Positions 18,198-26,901 are shown, counted from the first letter of the stretch. The stretch is 64,000 bases of DNA from an uncultured Ruminococcus sp. (GCA_958403905.1 CATXZD010000002.1:176198-240197), one strand, 5' to 3'. Made by a program: numbers and translations. The notes: generated by a model from the sequence alone, not told the origin.

Positions 18198-18204
18198 TAT
18201 TTTT

Positions 18205-19056
18205 ATGCCGGATGTATCCTACGGTTCAGAGCAGATGCCTTTAAATGATGACAGAACTCCTGACTCGGGCTGTGACGCAATCTGCATAGATACAGACCGT
18301 ATCTATGACAGCTGCGGAGCAAAGGATTGTTTAAACAATTTGCCGCTTATGTTTACAGAGGCAAATCAGGCGCTTGTAGAAAATGCCTGCTCAGTGCGCA
18401 TAAACAGAGCAAATGTAATTACATCAACCGTTGAAGTTGAGCCGGTAGCGTTTCACAGAGGGTTCTACTCGGTGGATATGACGTTCTATTTTTCTGTCAA
18501 CTGCGACGTCTATTCAAGTAATTGTTCATTGCCGACCACGGTAAACGGTCTCGCAGTTTACGGGAAACGAGTTGTGCTTTACGGCAGCGACGGAAGCGTA
18601 AAGTCATTCTCAAGCGGCAAGCCGGTAAAGTGCGAGAAAAACGACAGTGATTGTTATTGTTCATCAACAAGTTCTGTTCCGCAAGCAACCGTTCAAATTT
18701 CAAATCCCATGGCTTTATCGGCAAAGCTTGTAAACTGCAAACCTTGTTCTTCTATGCCGTGCAAACCGATTCCCCATTGTGTTTGCGATTACTTCTGCGG
18801 CGAGCTTGTGCCTTGCCAAAAGCAGAGGATTGAAGTTGCTATCGGAATATTTACAATCACCAGACTTCAGCGCAAAGTTCAGATTATGATTCCGTCATAC
18901 GATTTCTGTGTTCCCCGCAAGGAATGCTGCACAAAAACAGATGACCCGTGCGAAGTATTCAGCAAAATCGAATTCCCGACCGATTCATTCTTCCCCCGCA
19001 AATCCGAAGAGTGTGAAAACCACGACAAACCGTTTGAGTGCGGTTGTGAAGAATAG
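18205..19056 (+). CDS. Cysteine-rich protein of unknown function
   Basis: A 283-aa protein with roughly thirty cysteines, many in CxxC or CC clusters (NCKPCSSMPCKPI, CVCDYFCG, KECC, ECGCEE). There is no signal peptide. The middle part (about 45-125) has alternating strand-like hydrophobic segments with NRANVITSTVEVEP and VNGLAVYGKRVVLYG, suggesting a beta-rich core. Cysteine content of this kind is seen in spore coat or metal-binding proteins, which fits the sporulating background but is only inference. I do not recognise a named family. The ATG at 18205 follows TGGAGG by 8 bases, and that site lies in the hairpin at 18134-18197. Confidence 0.72.
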   Translation: MPDVSYGSEQMPLNDDRTPDSGCDAICIDTDRIYDSCGAKDCLNNLPLMFTEANQALVENACSVRINRANVITSTVEVEPVAFHRGFYSVDMTFYFSVNCDVYSSNCSLPTTVNGLAVYGKRVVLYGSDGSVKSFSSGKPVKCEKNDSDCYCSSTSSVPQATVQISNPMALSAKLVNCKPCSSMPCKPIPHCVCDYFCGELVPCQKQRIEVAIGIFTITRLQRKVQIMIPSYDFCVPRKECCTKTDDPCEVFSKIEFPTDSFFPRKSEECENHDKPFECGCEE

Positions 19057-19079
19057 CTTTTTTATAATTTCTGCCGCCG

Positions 19080-19117
19080 CTCCCCGAAGCAGTTACATCT
19101 GTTTCGGGGAGAATTTT
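19080..19117. terminator. Bidirectional terminator between the cysteine-rich and radical SAM genes
   Basis: A 13-bp stem with one G-T pair (CTCCCCGAA/TTCGGGGAG plus CAG/CTG) around TTACAT, between convergent genes, with T-rich flanks on both sides. Confidence 0.8.
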
Positions 19118-19148
19118 ACTGCGTTTAAAAACCGATTTTAAAATATAA

Positions 19149-20021
19149 TTATCCCATATCAAACAAACTTAATTGTTTTTCCTTGCTTTCAAATTTATGC
19201 AGATATGCAAATACTTCATTTGTATTATACATAATTTCGTTTTTGCGGCATGTACCGGTAATAATATCCATAAGCCTATCCCTGTTTTTGCTCGTTATTT
19301 CATATGAATTACCGTATGTTTTGATGTATTTATTTTTAAGATTCGGAAAGTGTTTGTCAAGTTGTTTGTAAAAATATTCCCTGTTGCCGTTTCTAAGTGT
19401 AAGACCTATGTCAAAGCATATTATTCCTTTAACCTTTGCTTTAACGCAGTAGTCAAGCAGACCTTTGATGTTTTCTTCTGTGTCATTGATAAAAGGCAGA
19501 AACGGATCAAGCCACACAACCGTTGGTATACCGTTATCTCGAAAAATTTTAAGTGCTTCAAATCTTTCTTTTGTAGATGAAACATTCGGCTCAATTATAT
19601 GGCATAGAGCTTCATCGTAGGTTGTAAGTGTCATTTGTAACACAGACTTGCTTTTTATGTTTATGCTTGTTAATAAATCTAAATCCCGCAGAACGTCTGA
19701 CGATTTTGTCAGAACTGTTGCGCCGAAACCGTACCTGTCGATAATCTCAATACATTGTCTTGTCAGCTTAAGCTCACGTTCAAGTGGAATATACGGGTCG
19801 GACATTGCTCCTGTTCCTATCATACATTTTCGGCGTTTGCTTTTTAACGCCTTTTCAAGCAGAAACGGTGCATTTTGCTTTACCTCAATATCTTCAAAAT
19901 CGTGTTTCATTCCGTAGCACAAACTTCGTGAATCGCAGTAAATGCAGTTGTGCTGACATCCTCTGTAGATATTTATTCCATTGCTTGGTGATAAAATTCC
20001 CCTTGCGTCTACCTTGTGCAT
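19149..20021 (-). CDS. Radical SAM protein of the spore photoproduct lyase-like family
   Basis: A 290-aa radical S-adenosylmethionine enzyme. The iron-sulfur ligands are C22, C26 and C29 in GCQHNCIYCD. The conserved run YIPLERELKLTRQCIE and VLTKSSDVLRD matches the family related to spore photoproduct lyase (SPL/Rv2578c-like). The last residues hold QLSLF (283-287), which matches the classic beta-sliding-clamp binding pentapeptide. It is the third gene of the operon headed by a Y-family polymerase under a LexA-box promoter, only 7 bases behind the 78-aa gene. Together this points to DNA repair or damage tolerance; the reaction is unknown. Confidence 0.82.
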   Translation of the reverse strand: MHKVDARGILSPSNGINIYRGCQHNCIYCDSRSLCYGMKHDFEDIEVKQNAPFLLEKALKSKRRKCMIGTGAMSDPYIPLERELKLTRQCIEIIDRYGFGATVLTKSSDVLRDLDLLTSINIKSKSVLQMTLTTYDEALCHIIEPNVSSTKERFEALKIFRDNGIPTVVWLDPFLPFINDTEENIKGLLDYCVKAKVKGIICFDIGLTLRNGNREYFYKQLDKHFPNLKNKYIKTYGNSYEITSKNRDRLMDIITGTCRKNEIMYNTNEVFAYLHKFESKEKQLSLFDMG

Positions 20022-20028
20022 AAATTCC

Positions 20029-20265
20029 TCAATTATCTCTCACGTCTACAAACCATCTGTTTTCTTCGAGAAACAAAAACCGTTCTTTTCCCAGTATCAT
20101 ACAGGTGTATCTTATTCCTGCTCCGCCTGCCTTGAGCGAGGCGGCATATCTTATGTCCGTAATTTTGTCAATCGGATATTTTCTGTTGCCTTCCCAGTAA
20201 ATATATTCAGGCAGTAAATTTCCATCGCAGTCAAATATTGCAGATACCTTAATGTATTTTTTCAT
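20029..20265 (-). CDS. Conserved 78-aa protein in the SOS operon
   Basis: A 78-residue soluble protein starting MKKYIKVSAIFDCDG, with strand-rich content (DGNLLPEYIYWEG, KITDIRYAA, GIRYTCMILGKERFLFLEENRWFV). I do not recognise a characterised family, but its position between a Y-family polymerase gene and a radical SAM gene suggests an accessory role in damage tolerance. The start is placed at the ATG at 20265 behind AGGAGATG; a longer frame reaches into the polymerase gene. Its compact beta-type composition would suit a small protein-protein or nucleic acid binding fold, which is speculation. Confidence 0.7.
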   Translation of the reverse strand: MKKYIKVSAIFDCDGNLLPEYIYWEGNRKYPIDKITDIRYAASLKAGGAGIRYTCMILGKERFLFLEENRWFVDVRDN

Positions 20266-20278
20266 AACTAAACATCTC

Positions 20279-21553
20279 CTATAAATATCCAACGGGATGA
20301 ATGATGTGATCGTCCTTTGGATTAAAAGAAGAAAGTCCTCTGTCATTGAGCAGTACAGCAGGCTGCACAATGTAGTTGCCGAATCTTTTTTTCAGCACGT
20401 CAAGCGTTTTGTCAAGCGTTTCGTTTTGGATAAGTTTTTCTTCGTTTTGCAAAAAGTTTATTTGATGAGGAATATTGTTTTGAACAAAGTCGGTTACCGA
20501 AACTCCGATGCTCCGCAAAGGCCGCTGCATTTTATAGCTTCTTTTAAAAAGCGAAAATGCGCTTTGTGTAATATCCTTTGTAAGGCAGGTGTAGTTTTCA
20601 AGCGTGCATTGTCGTGTGAAGCTGTTAAGCTCGTTGTCACGAATACTTATTCCGACAGTTTTAGCCATAAATCCCTGCTCACGCAAACGTCTGCAAACGC
20701 TGTCGCAAAGCACGTACATAACTACCTTTACATCATCAAAACTTTCCATATCTCTCGGAGTAGTTGTTGAATTACCGATAGACTTAACTTCGGTGTTATC
20801 ATTCATATGTGCAACAGGAGATGAGTCGAATCCGTTTGCAAACCCGTAAATTAAATCTCCCCATTTGCCCAATAATTTTCTTAAAATATCGGGAGAGGTG
20901 TTTGCAATGTCGCCTATGGTGTATATTCCTATTCTATTGAGCTTGTTTTTAGTTGCTTTGCCCACATACAGTAAATCACCTGTCGGAGAATTCCAAACAA
21001 TATCTTTGAAATTTTCTCTTGTGATACAGGTTATTGCGTCAGGCTTTTTGTAGTCACTGCCGAATTTTGCAAAGATTTTGTTAAAGCTGACACCAATGCT
21101 TACGGTAATTCCAAGCTCTTCTTTTATTCTGTTTTTTATTTCAAGCGCAGTTTTGTATCCGTCGCTTTCAATGCCGTTTGTAATGTCAAGCCACGCTTCG
21201 TCAAGTCCGAAGTTTTCTATTCTGTCGGTGTAGTCGCTGTAAATTCGCCTTGCCATTTTTGAAAATCTTTTGTAAAGCTCAAAGTGAGGCGGAACAGTGA
21301 CAAGCTCAGGACATTTTTGCTTTGCCTGCCATATAGCTTCGCCCGTTTTCACTTTATATTTTTTTGCTATCTCATTTTTGGCAAGGATAATTCCGTGTCT
21401 GTTTTCAGCATCTCCGCTGACCGCAACGGGTTTATCCCTAAGCTGCGGATTGTGCAGACATTCAACGCTTGCATAAAATCCGTTGCAGTCGCTGTGAAGA
21501 ATAACCCTGTCATTTTTATATTTATTTCTGTCAACTGTACTTAGAATATCCAT
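20279..21553 (-). CDS. dinB: Y-family DNA polymerase (DinB/UvrX type)
   Basis: A 424-aa translesion DNA polymerase. Catalytic Asp22 is in HSDCNGFYASVE, and D118-E119 lie in GLDEAWLD, the palm metal site. The little finger domain covers about 240-350. The segment QINFL at 364-368 sits where Gram-positive Y polymerases often carry a clamp-binding motif. Its promoter overlaps a perfect LexA box, so it is an SOS gene; downstream genes encode a 78-aa protein and a radical SAM enzyme. Whether it should be called Pol IV, or UvrX/YqjW-like, needs a tree; the symbol is a family-level choice. Confidence 0.88.
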   Translation of the reverse strand: MDILSTVDRNKYKNDRVILHSDCNGFYASVECLHNPQLRDKPVAVSGDAENRHGIILAKNEIAKKYKVKTGEAIWQAKQKCPELVTVPPHFELYKRFSKMARRIYSDYTDRIENFGLDEAWLDITNGIESDGYKTALEIKNRIKEELGITVSIGVSFNKIFAKFGSDYKKPDAITCITRENFKDIVWNSPTGDLLYVGKATKNKLNRIGIYTIGDIANTSPDILRKLLGKWGDLIYGFANGFDSSPVAHMNDNTEVKSIGNSTTTPRDMESFDDVKVVMYVLCDSVCRRLREQGFMAKTVGISIRDNELNSFTRQCTLENYTCLTKDITQSAFSLFKRSYKMQRPLRSIGVSVTDFVQNNIPHQINFLQNEEKLIQNETLDKTLDVLKKRFGNYIVQPAVLLNDRGLSSFNPKDDHIIHPVGYL

Positions 21554-21564
21554 GAAATCATCTC

Positions 21565-21611
21565 GAACAAATGTTTTATTATATTATAGAACATCTGTTC
21601 TAATGTGTCAA
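21565..21611 (-). promoter_or_regulatory. SOS promoter with two LexA boxes upstream of dinB
   Basis: On the minus strand TTGACA (21606-21611) and TATAAT (21583-21588) are exact consensus hexamers separated by 17 bases. The spacer is filled by GAACAGATGTTC (21589-21600), a perfect Gram-positive LexA/DinR box (GAAC-N4-GTTC). A second, near-perfect box (GAACAAATGTTT on the plus strand, 21565-21576) lies over the likely transcription start. LexA bound here would block polymerase directly. Confidence 0.9.
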
Positions 21612-21808
21612 CAGGAAATTTTATGTTATAATAATATTATACACTAAACGAAATGTGTTTGCGGTATAATCAGCCATATGGTGTAAGTTGTATCTATTGC
21701 CAGACATAGAAAAATATACGATTTATATAACGCGCTGAAAACACAGCAAAAAAAGTCGGGAAATTTTTAAAAAAATATTGTATTCTAATCTTGTAAGGCG
21801 GTGACAAA

Positions 21809-22678
21809 ATGCAGGAACAAATTGAAGCTGTACAGCGAATGCAGGAATATATTTCCGAAAATATTTATTCGGAAATAACATTAGCCGACTTGTCAAGAGC
21901 GTCAATGTATTCACCATGGTACTCGTATCGGATTTTCAAAAAGCTTTTAAAAATTACTCCTGCCGATTATATACGTCGGCTCAGACTTTCAAAAACAGCA
22001 TTAAGGCTGCGTGATGAAAGCGTAAAGGTAATAGATTTGGCTTTTGATGCAGGATACGAAAGCGCCGAAGGCTACCAACGGGCATTTTACAACGAGTTTG
22101 GCTGCAATCCCTCTGAATATGCAAAAAATCCCGTGCCTGTCTGTCTGTTTATCCCTTACGGAGTAAAATATTCACACCCCAAAAAGGAGGACAATATGGA
22201 AAACGTTAAAAACATTTATGTTCAGCAGATTACAAAACCCGCAAGAAAAGTAATTATTAAACGAGGAGTAAAGGCAACAGACTACTTTGCTTACTGCGAA
22301 GAGGTTGGCTGTGACGTTTGGGGAATACTCACAAGCATAAAGTCAATCAGCAAAGAGCCTGTTTGTATGTGGCTGCCAGAAAAGTACAGAATTCCCGATA
22401 CCTCACAATATGTTCAGGGAACGGAAGTGTCGCTTGATTACAGTGGAAAAATCCCCGATGGCTTTGACGTAATTGAACTTCCCGAGTGTAAATACCTGAT
22501 GTTCCAAAGCGAACCTTTTGAAGAAAAGGACTTTGGGATAACAATTGAACAGGTGTGGGAGGCAATCAAAAAATATAATCCCGAACCTACAGGGCTTACT
22601 TGGGATAAAGATAACCCGAGAATCCAGCTTGAACCGATAGGTACAAGAGGCTACATTGAGCTTGTCCCCGTCAAGTAA
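21809..22678 (+). CDS. AraC-family regulator with GyrI-like effector domain
   Basis: A 289-aa transcription factor. Residues about 5-105 hold two AraC helix-turn-helix units (ITLADLSRASMYSPWYSYRIFKK and VIDLAFDAGYESAEGYQRAF). Residues about 135-289 resemble the GyrI/SOUL effector-binding domain (YIELVPVK end). Proteins of this layout respond to small hydrophobic or drug-like molecules. AAGGCGGTG supplies the ribosome site. The neighbours are the SOS operon on one side and the secreted protease on the other, neither an obvious target. Confidence 0.85.
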   Translation: MQEQIEAVQRMQEYISENIYSEITLADLSRASMYSPWYSYRIFKKLLKITPADYIRRLRLSKTALRLRDESVKVIDLAFDAGYESAEGYQRAFYNEFGCNPSEYAKNPVPVCLFIPYGVKYSHPKKEDNMENVKNIYVQQITKPARKVIIKRGVKATDYFAYCEEVGCDVWGILTSIKSISKEPVCMWLPEKYRIPDTSQYVQGTEVSLDYSGKIPDGFDVIELPECKYLMFQSEPFEEKDFGITIEQVWEAIKKYNPEPTGLTWDKDNPRIQLEPIGTRGYIELVPVK

Positions 22679-22690
22679 ATATTACATCTT

Positions 22691-22726
22691 ACTCCGCCTT
22701 AGTTTTTTGCTTTGGCGGAGTTTTTT
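22691..22726 (+). terminator. Terminator after the AraC-family gene
   Basis: ACTCCGCC pairs with GGCGGAGT and TTTTT follows. The stem bases resemble those of the terminator at 26069, so similar CCGCC hairpins bracket the protease cassette. Confidence 0.85.
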
Positions 22727-22768
22727 GACAAAATTATACTATTGTTTCAATAAATTTAGTTAATTATA

Positions 22769-22797
22769 TTGACAAATTATCACGTTTGCTATATTAT
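22769..22797 (+). promoter_or_regulatory. Promoter of the protease gene
   Basis: TTGACA (22769-22774) and TATTAT (22792-22797) with 17-base spacing, followed by an AT-rich leader and a GAGGG ribosome site before the ATG at 22862. Confidence 0.8.
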
Positions 22798-22861
22798 ATA
22801 TCTAAATACAATAAAACATAATTATTTTTATTGTAAAATTATAATAAAAAGAGGGCTAATT

Positions 22862-25240
22862 ATGAAATTAAGAAAATTTAAATTGTTGACTTCTACAATG
22901 TTATTGTGTATTATATTATTAAATAGTATATTGCCTACATTTGCAGAAAGGATAAATGGTAGCATTGTAGAGTATGAGTTTGAAGAAGTATTAGATTCAG
23001 ATGATGTTTCTGTAGAAATTGATAATACAGAAAAAAAATATGTTTGCAAGGCAACAATTGACGATGATTTTGAGGATGATGCTGTTCTTGTGATGTTCGA
23101 TAATAAGGCAAGTCTTGAATTTAAAGATTATAATGTTGCAGATTTTAGTGGAATAGGAGTTGCATCTGTTGAACAGTCAGAAATCAATAAATCAATTGGA
23201 AGTAAAATTAAAAAAATTTTACAAATTGAAGAAAGCAAAAAACTTGATTATAATACTTCTTTAATAGGTTATACAATTGATAATACAAATAATAATGCAA
23301 TTAGCAATAATAAATTAATTAGTTCACCGGATGAGGCGACAATTACTGATATTGATATAGAAGATATTCAAGAATATAATCAAGTTATAAAATTGAATTT
23401 AAATAAACACAGTAAGCGTAATGTTCTTAATGTAATAAAAGAATTAGAAAAACGTGAGGATGTACTTATTGCCGAACCAAATTATTGTTTCCATCTTTGC
23501 AAGTGCCCAAATGATACTTATTTTTCCAAGCAGTTTGACTATATAGATAGAACAGAATTGGATCGTGCATGGGAGATAACAACTGGAAGTAAAAATATAA
23601 GAGTTGGAGTTGTTGATACGGGTATAAAGAGAGCGCATTCAGATATAAAAACTAATGTGAATGCAAACATTAAATATGGTTCAGCGCCTTTGGGTAAATC
23701 TATTGATCCTCTTTCTGATAATATAGGTCATGGCACTGAAGTAGCAGGTATTATAGGTGCCGTTGGAAATAACTCTAGAGGAATAGCTGGAGTGAACTGG
23801 GATATTGATATAATTAGTTTTGCTAACTATTCTGAAATTATTGAAGTTGATGGAAAAAAACAGACATCTATATTTCTTGATAACCTCCAGAGTACATTAT
23901 ATTACGCTCAAATTAATAATGTAGATATTATTAATTGTAGTTTTGGAATTTATAAAAAAAGTAATTTAATATATGAATCTATGCAAAAATTTGATGGCTT
24001 AATTATTTGCGCAGCAGGGAATGAAACTAATAATAATGATATAAAACCAGAGTATCCAGCAAGCTATGATTTAGACAATATTATTTCAGTTGCTGCCACT
24101 GATGTCAATGATAACTTAGCTAATTTTTCTAATTATGGTAATGAAAGTGTAGATTTAGCTGCTCCTGGAGTATCTGTTTACACTACCGGAAATAGTGATA
24201 ATAAAGAAGGTTGGTATGTTTCTGTTAGTGGTACTTCTTTTTCTGCACCTTATGTTACAGGAGTAGCGTCTCTAATACAAAGCGAATACCCAGAAATGGC
24301 TGCAAGTAGTGTAAAAAGAGCTATTTTAGGAGGGGTCGATAAGGTTTCTTCTTTGAATGGAAAGGTGAAGTCAGGAGGTCGTTTGAATGCATATAAAGCT
24401 TTAAAATTTGCACAGGAGAATCCAAAATTTACCATAGTATATAATGACGGTGGAACAGGAACAACGATGAAAAAAACAACAGCTATATGCGGTGTGCCAA
24501 CAAAATTGAGAGCCAATAATTATAAAAATGATTCTCCATACACTGCTTTTGCTGGTTGGCATGTACACAGAGAATTAGATAATAAATGGCTTTATAAAAA
24601 TGGTGATTCTACTGGCTGGTATATTGAAGGTACACAGCCAAGTGGATATGTTAAATTTTTATATGATAATCAGGATACAATTCCAACCGTTGATTACATT
24701 GAAAATGAAACAGTAACTATGTATGCACAGTGGAGACCATATCATTATAATGTTGTTTATAATGCAAACAGTGGTATAGGGGATATGAGTAGCCAAACCA
24801 TTGCTTATAATGAGAATACACAATTATTGCCGAATGTTTTTACAAAGGATGGTTATTGTTTCAACGGTTGGTATGCAAGAAGAACTTCTGATTTTAAATT
24901 TTATTGCACTAATGGGAGTCAGTATATGTGGTGTAATAGTGGTTATATACCTGAAGGATATACTAAATATTTATTTTCGGACAAAGAAGAGATAGTTAAT
25001 TTATCTAATATTGATGATGATAAAGTAAAAATGATAGCACGTTGGATATCTCATGATGATATTATGATTGGTGATGTAGATTTGGATGGTAGAGTGTCTG
25101 TTAAGGATGCTACACAAGTTCAAAAATATATATCAGGATTAGTGGTGTTTAATGATGTGCAGCTTTATGCAGCAGATGTTTACAAAGATGGTGTAATTGA
25201 TATTAAGGATGCTACAGCCATACGAAAAATGGCAGCATAA
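22862..25240 (+). CDS. Secreted S8 subtilisin-like protease with InlB-type repeats and a dockerin
   Basis: A 792-aa exported protease. After a signal peptide (about 1-27) and a propeptide-like region comes the subtilase domain with the triad Asp252 (VVDTG), His290 (GHGTEVAG) and Ser459 (GTSFSAP). Two InlB B-type/Listeria-Bacteroides repeats follow (FTIVYNDGG near 525, and YNVVYNANSG near 630, each ending in a GW motif). The last 55 residues are a type I dockerin with duplicated calcium loops (GDVDLDGRVSVKDATQ and ADVYKDGVIDIKDATA). Dockerins attach enzymes to cohesins in cellulosome-like complexes. Base and codon use is visibly more AT-rich than the neighbours, which hints at transfer or a different evolutionary history. 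A cohesin partner is not in this window. Confidence 0.92.
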   Translation: MKLRKFKLLTSTMLLCIILLNSILPTFAERINGSIVEYEFEEVLDSDDVSVEIDNTEKKYVCKATIDDDFEDDAVLVMFDNKASLEFKDYNVADFSGIGVASVEQSEINKSIGSKIKKILQIEESKKLDYNTSLIGYTIDNTNNNAISNNKLISSPDEATITDIDIEDIQEYNQVIKLNLNKHSKRNVLNVIKELEKREDVLIAEPNYCFHLCKCPNDTYFSKQFDYIDRTELDRAWEITTGSKNIRVGVVDTGIKRAHSDIKTNVNANIKYGSAPLGKSIDPLSDNIGHGTEVAGIIGAVGNNSRGIAGVNWDIDIISFANYSEIIEVDGKKQTSIFLDNLQSTLYYAQINNVDIINCSFGIYKKSNLIYESMQKFDGLIICAAGNETNNNDIKPEYPASYDLDNIISVAATDVNDNLANFSNYGNESVDLAAPGVSVYTTGNSDNKEGWYVSVSGTSFSAPYVTGVASLIQSEYPEMAASSVKRAILGGVDKVSSLNGKVKSGGRLNAYKALKFAQENPKFTIVYNDGGTGTTMKKTTAICGVPTKLRANNYKNDSPYTAFAGWHVHRELDNKWLYKNGDSTGWYIEGTQPSGYVKFLYDNQDTIPTVDYIENETVTMYAQWRPYHYNVVYNANSGIGDMSSQTIAYNENTQLLPNVFTKDGYCFNGWYARRTSDFKFYCTNGSQYMWCNSGYIPEGYTKYLFSDKEEIVNLSNIDDDKVKMIARWISHDDIMIGDVDLDGRVSVKDATQVQKYISGLVVFNDVQLYAADVYKDGVIDIKDATAIRKMAA

Positions 25241-25272
25241 ATCAATAATATATTATTTAAGGAGAAGTTCCC

Positions 25273-26037
25273 ATGAAAAAAACAATTTCAATCGTTCTTA
25301 CCATAATTATGTTGCTTGGCACATTAGGCAGTATAAGTGCATTTGCGGCAGAAGGAGAATATCCTCCGATCGAAAGCGGACGGTATGACGATTTTGATGT
25401 GCTAAATAAATATCAGTATAATATTGTGGGTCATGGCTCTGAAATATTTGCACTGAATGAGATTTTATCAGCAAGAAGTAAACCTGTTTCAATATCTCTT
25501 ACCGAATCAGAAGAAAAAGAAATTATTGACGATTACAGATTATTGTATTCCGATTATGAGCTCGGAGAGATAGGTGTCGAATGTTATGGCGTTTTAAGTG
25601 ACGGAAGTAAGCTTTTGCTTGTCAACGCTGAAAAGCTTGCATTTTTAACTGAATTTTATTATGTAGTAATTGATGAATATTTAATTACTAATAGTGACAA
25701 CCGTTATTTGGTATATAAGGACAATCAATTTATCAACTTAAATGAAATATCTGAAAATTTACTTGATGAAACAGCAGAAATTCTCCAGTTTGCAAAATTT
25801 GTAAATTCCAACGAACAGATAGAAACTGTACCTACAACAATTCAGCTTACAACAAATTCTGTTTCAACTCCTGATACACTTTCAAAGAACAATTCAGGTA
25901 ATGAAACTAATCCCAATAATTCAAACGGAAGTATTCCTACAGGTAAGAACAATTTTATAGCTTTATTCAGCGTTTTAATTCTTGGTGTTTCTGCAATCAT
26001 CTTGTTAACAGCAAAAAATAAGAAGAACTCTTTATAA
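25273..26037 (+). CDS. Secreted protein with C-terminal membrane anchor
   Basis: A 254-aa protein with a signal peptide (about 1-25, ending SAFAAEG) and a C-terminal tail of the anchored type: a Ser/Asn/Pro-rich linker, PTGKN, a hydrophobic span (FIALFSVLILGVSAIILL) and a basic end (AKNKKNSL). PTG at the linker end resembles a degenerate sortase sorting signal, but it is not a standard LPXTG, so simple membrane anchoring is equally likely. The central part (about 60-180) is not a recognised domain. It lies 32 bases behind the dockerin protease with an AAGGAG ribosome site, so the two are probably cotranscribed. It may be a surface partner or substrate of the protease, which is inference. Confidence 0.7.
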   Translation: MKKTISIVLTIIMLLGTLGSISAFAAEGEYPPIESGRYDDFDVLNKYQYNIVGHGSEIFALNEILSARSKPVSISLTESEEKEIIDDYRLLYSDYELGEIGVECYGVLSDGSKLLLVNAEKLAFLTEFYYVVIDEYLITNSDNRYLVYKDNQFINLNEISENLLDETAEILQFAKFVNSNEQIETVPTTIQLTTNSVSTPDTLSKNNSGNETNPNNSNGSIPTGKNNFIALFSVLILGVSAIILLTAKNKKNSL

Positions 26038-26068
26038 TAATAGTTATATTAATAATTCATTTTCAAAA

Positions 26069-26104
26069 TCCGCCTAAGCGAAAGCAAGGGCGGAATTTCT
26101 TTTA
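26069..26104 (+). terminator. Terminator after the secreted protein gene
   Basis: TCCGCC pairs with GGCGGA around a loop with an internal GCGAAAGC mini-stem, followed by ATTTCTTTT. Confidence 0.75.
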
Positions 26105-26206
26105 CTGTATATTGATTACATAAATGTAATTCCCATTTACAAAAACAAGATATTGTGTTAAAATCTAAAATGTTAAATTATGTAAAAAATAAACGGAGGT
26201 ATCACT

Positions 26207-26881
26207 ATGAAAGCTTACAAAAAGGAATTTATTGAATTTATGGTAGACTGTCAGGTTCTTAAATTCGGCGATTTCGTAACAAAAAGCGGCAGAAAAACAC
26301 CGTTCTTTGTAAATACCGGATTCTACAGAACAGGCGCACAGCTGAGAAGACTCGGACAGTATTATGCCGAGGCAATCAACAACAAATTCGGTCTTGACTT
26401 TGACGTGCTTTTCGGACCTGCCTACAAGGGTATTCCGCTTTCTGTAGCCGCAACAATTGCAATAAGCGAAAAATACGGCAAGGATATCCGTTATTGTTCA
26501 AACAGAAAAGAAGTTAAGGATCACGGCGATAAGGGAATTTTGCTTGGCAGTCCAATAAACGACGGAGATAAGGTTGTTATAATTGAGGATGTTACAACAG
26601 CAGGAACTTCAATTGAAGAAACACTTCCGATTATTAAAGCACAGGGAGATGTCAGTCCGATAGGTCTTGTCGTTTCTGTTGACAGAATGGAAAGAGGCAA
26701 AGGCGAAAAGAGCGCTCTTTCGGAAATTGAGGAAAAATACGGATTAAAAACTACCGCAATTGTAACAATGGCAGAGGTGGTGGAACACCTTTACAATAAA
26801 GAGTACAAGGGCAGAATTGTAATTGACGATAAACTCAAAGCTGCAATTGAAGCATATTATGAGCAGTACGGAGTAAAATAA
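26207..26881 (+). CDS. pyrE: Orotate phosphoribosyltransferase
   Basis: Converts orotate and PRPP to orotidine 5'-phosphate in pyrimidine synthesis. The 224-aa protein carries the PRPP loop VVIIEDVTTAGTSI near residues 124-137, and the N-terminal GRKTPFFVNTG typical of PyrE. Start follows CGGAGG. No other pyr genes are nearby; it stands at the head of a run with radC and uvrB, 20 bases before radC, perhaps on one transcript. Confidence 0.94.
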   Translation: MKAYKKEFIEFMVDCQVLKFGDFVTKSGRKTPFFVNTGFYRTGAQLRRLGQYYAEAINNKFGLDFDVLFGPAYKGIPLSVAATIAISEKYGKDIRYCSNRKEVKDHGDKGILLGSPINDGDKVVIIEDVTTAGTSIEETLPIIKAQGDVSPIGLVVSVDRMERGKGEKSALSEIEEKYGLKTTAIVTMAEVVEHLYNKEYKGRIVIDDKLKAAIEAYYEQYGVK

Positions 26882-26901
26882 ACAGCTATAAGAGGTTTGT
26901 T

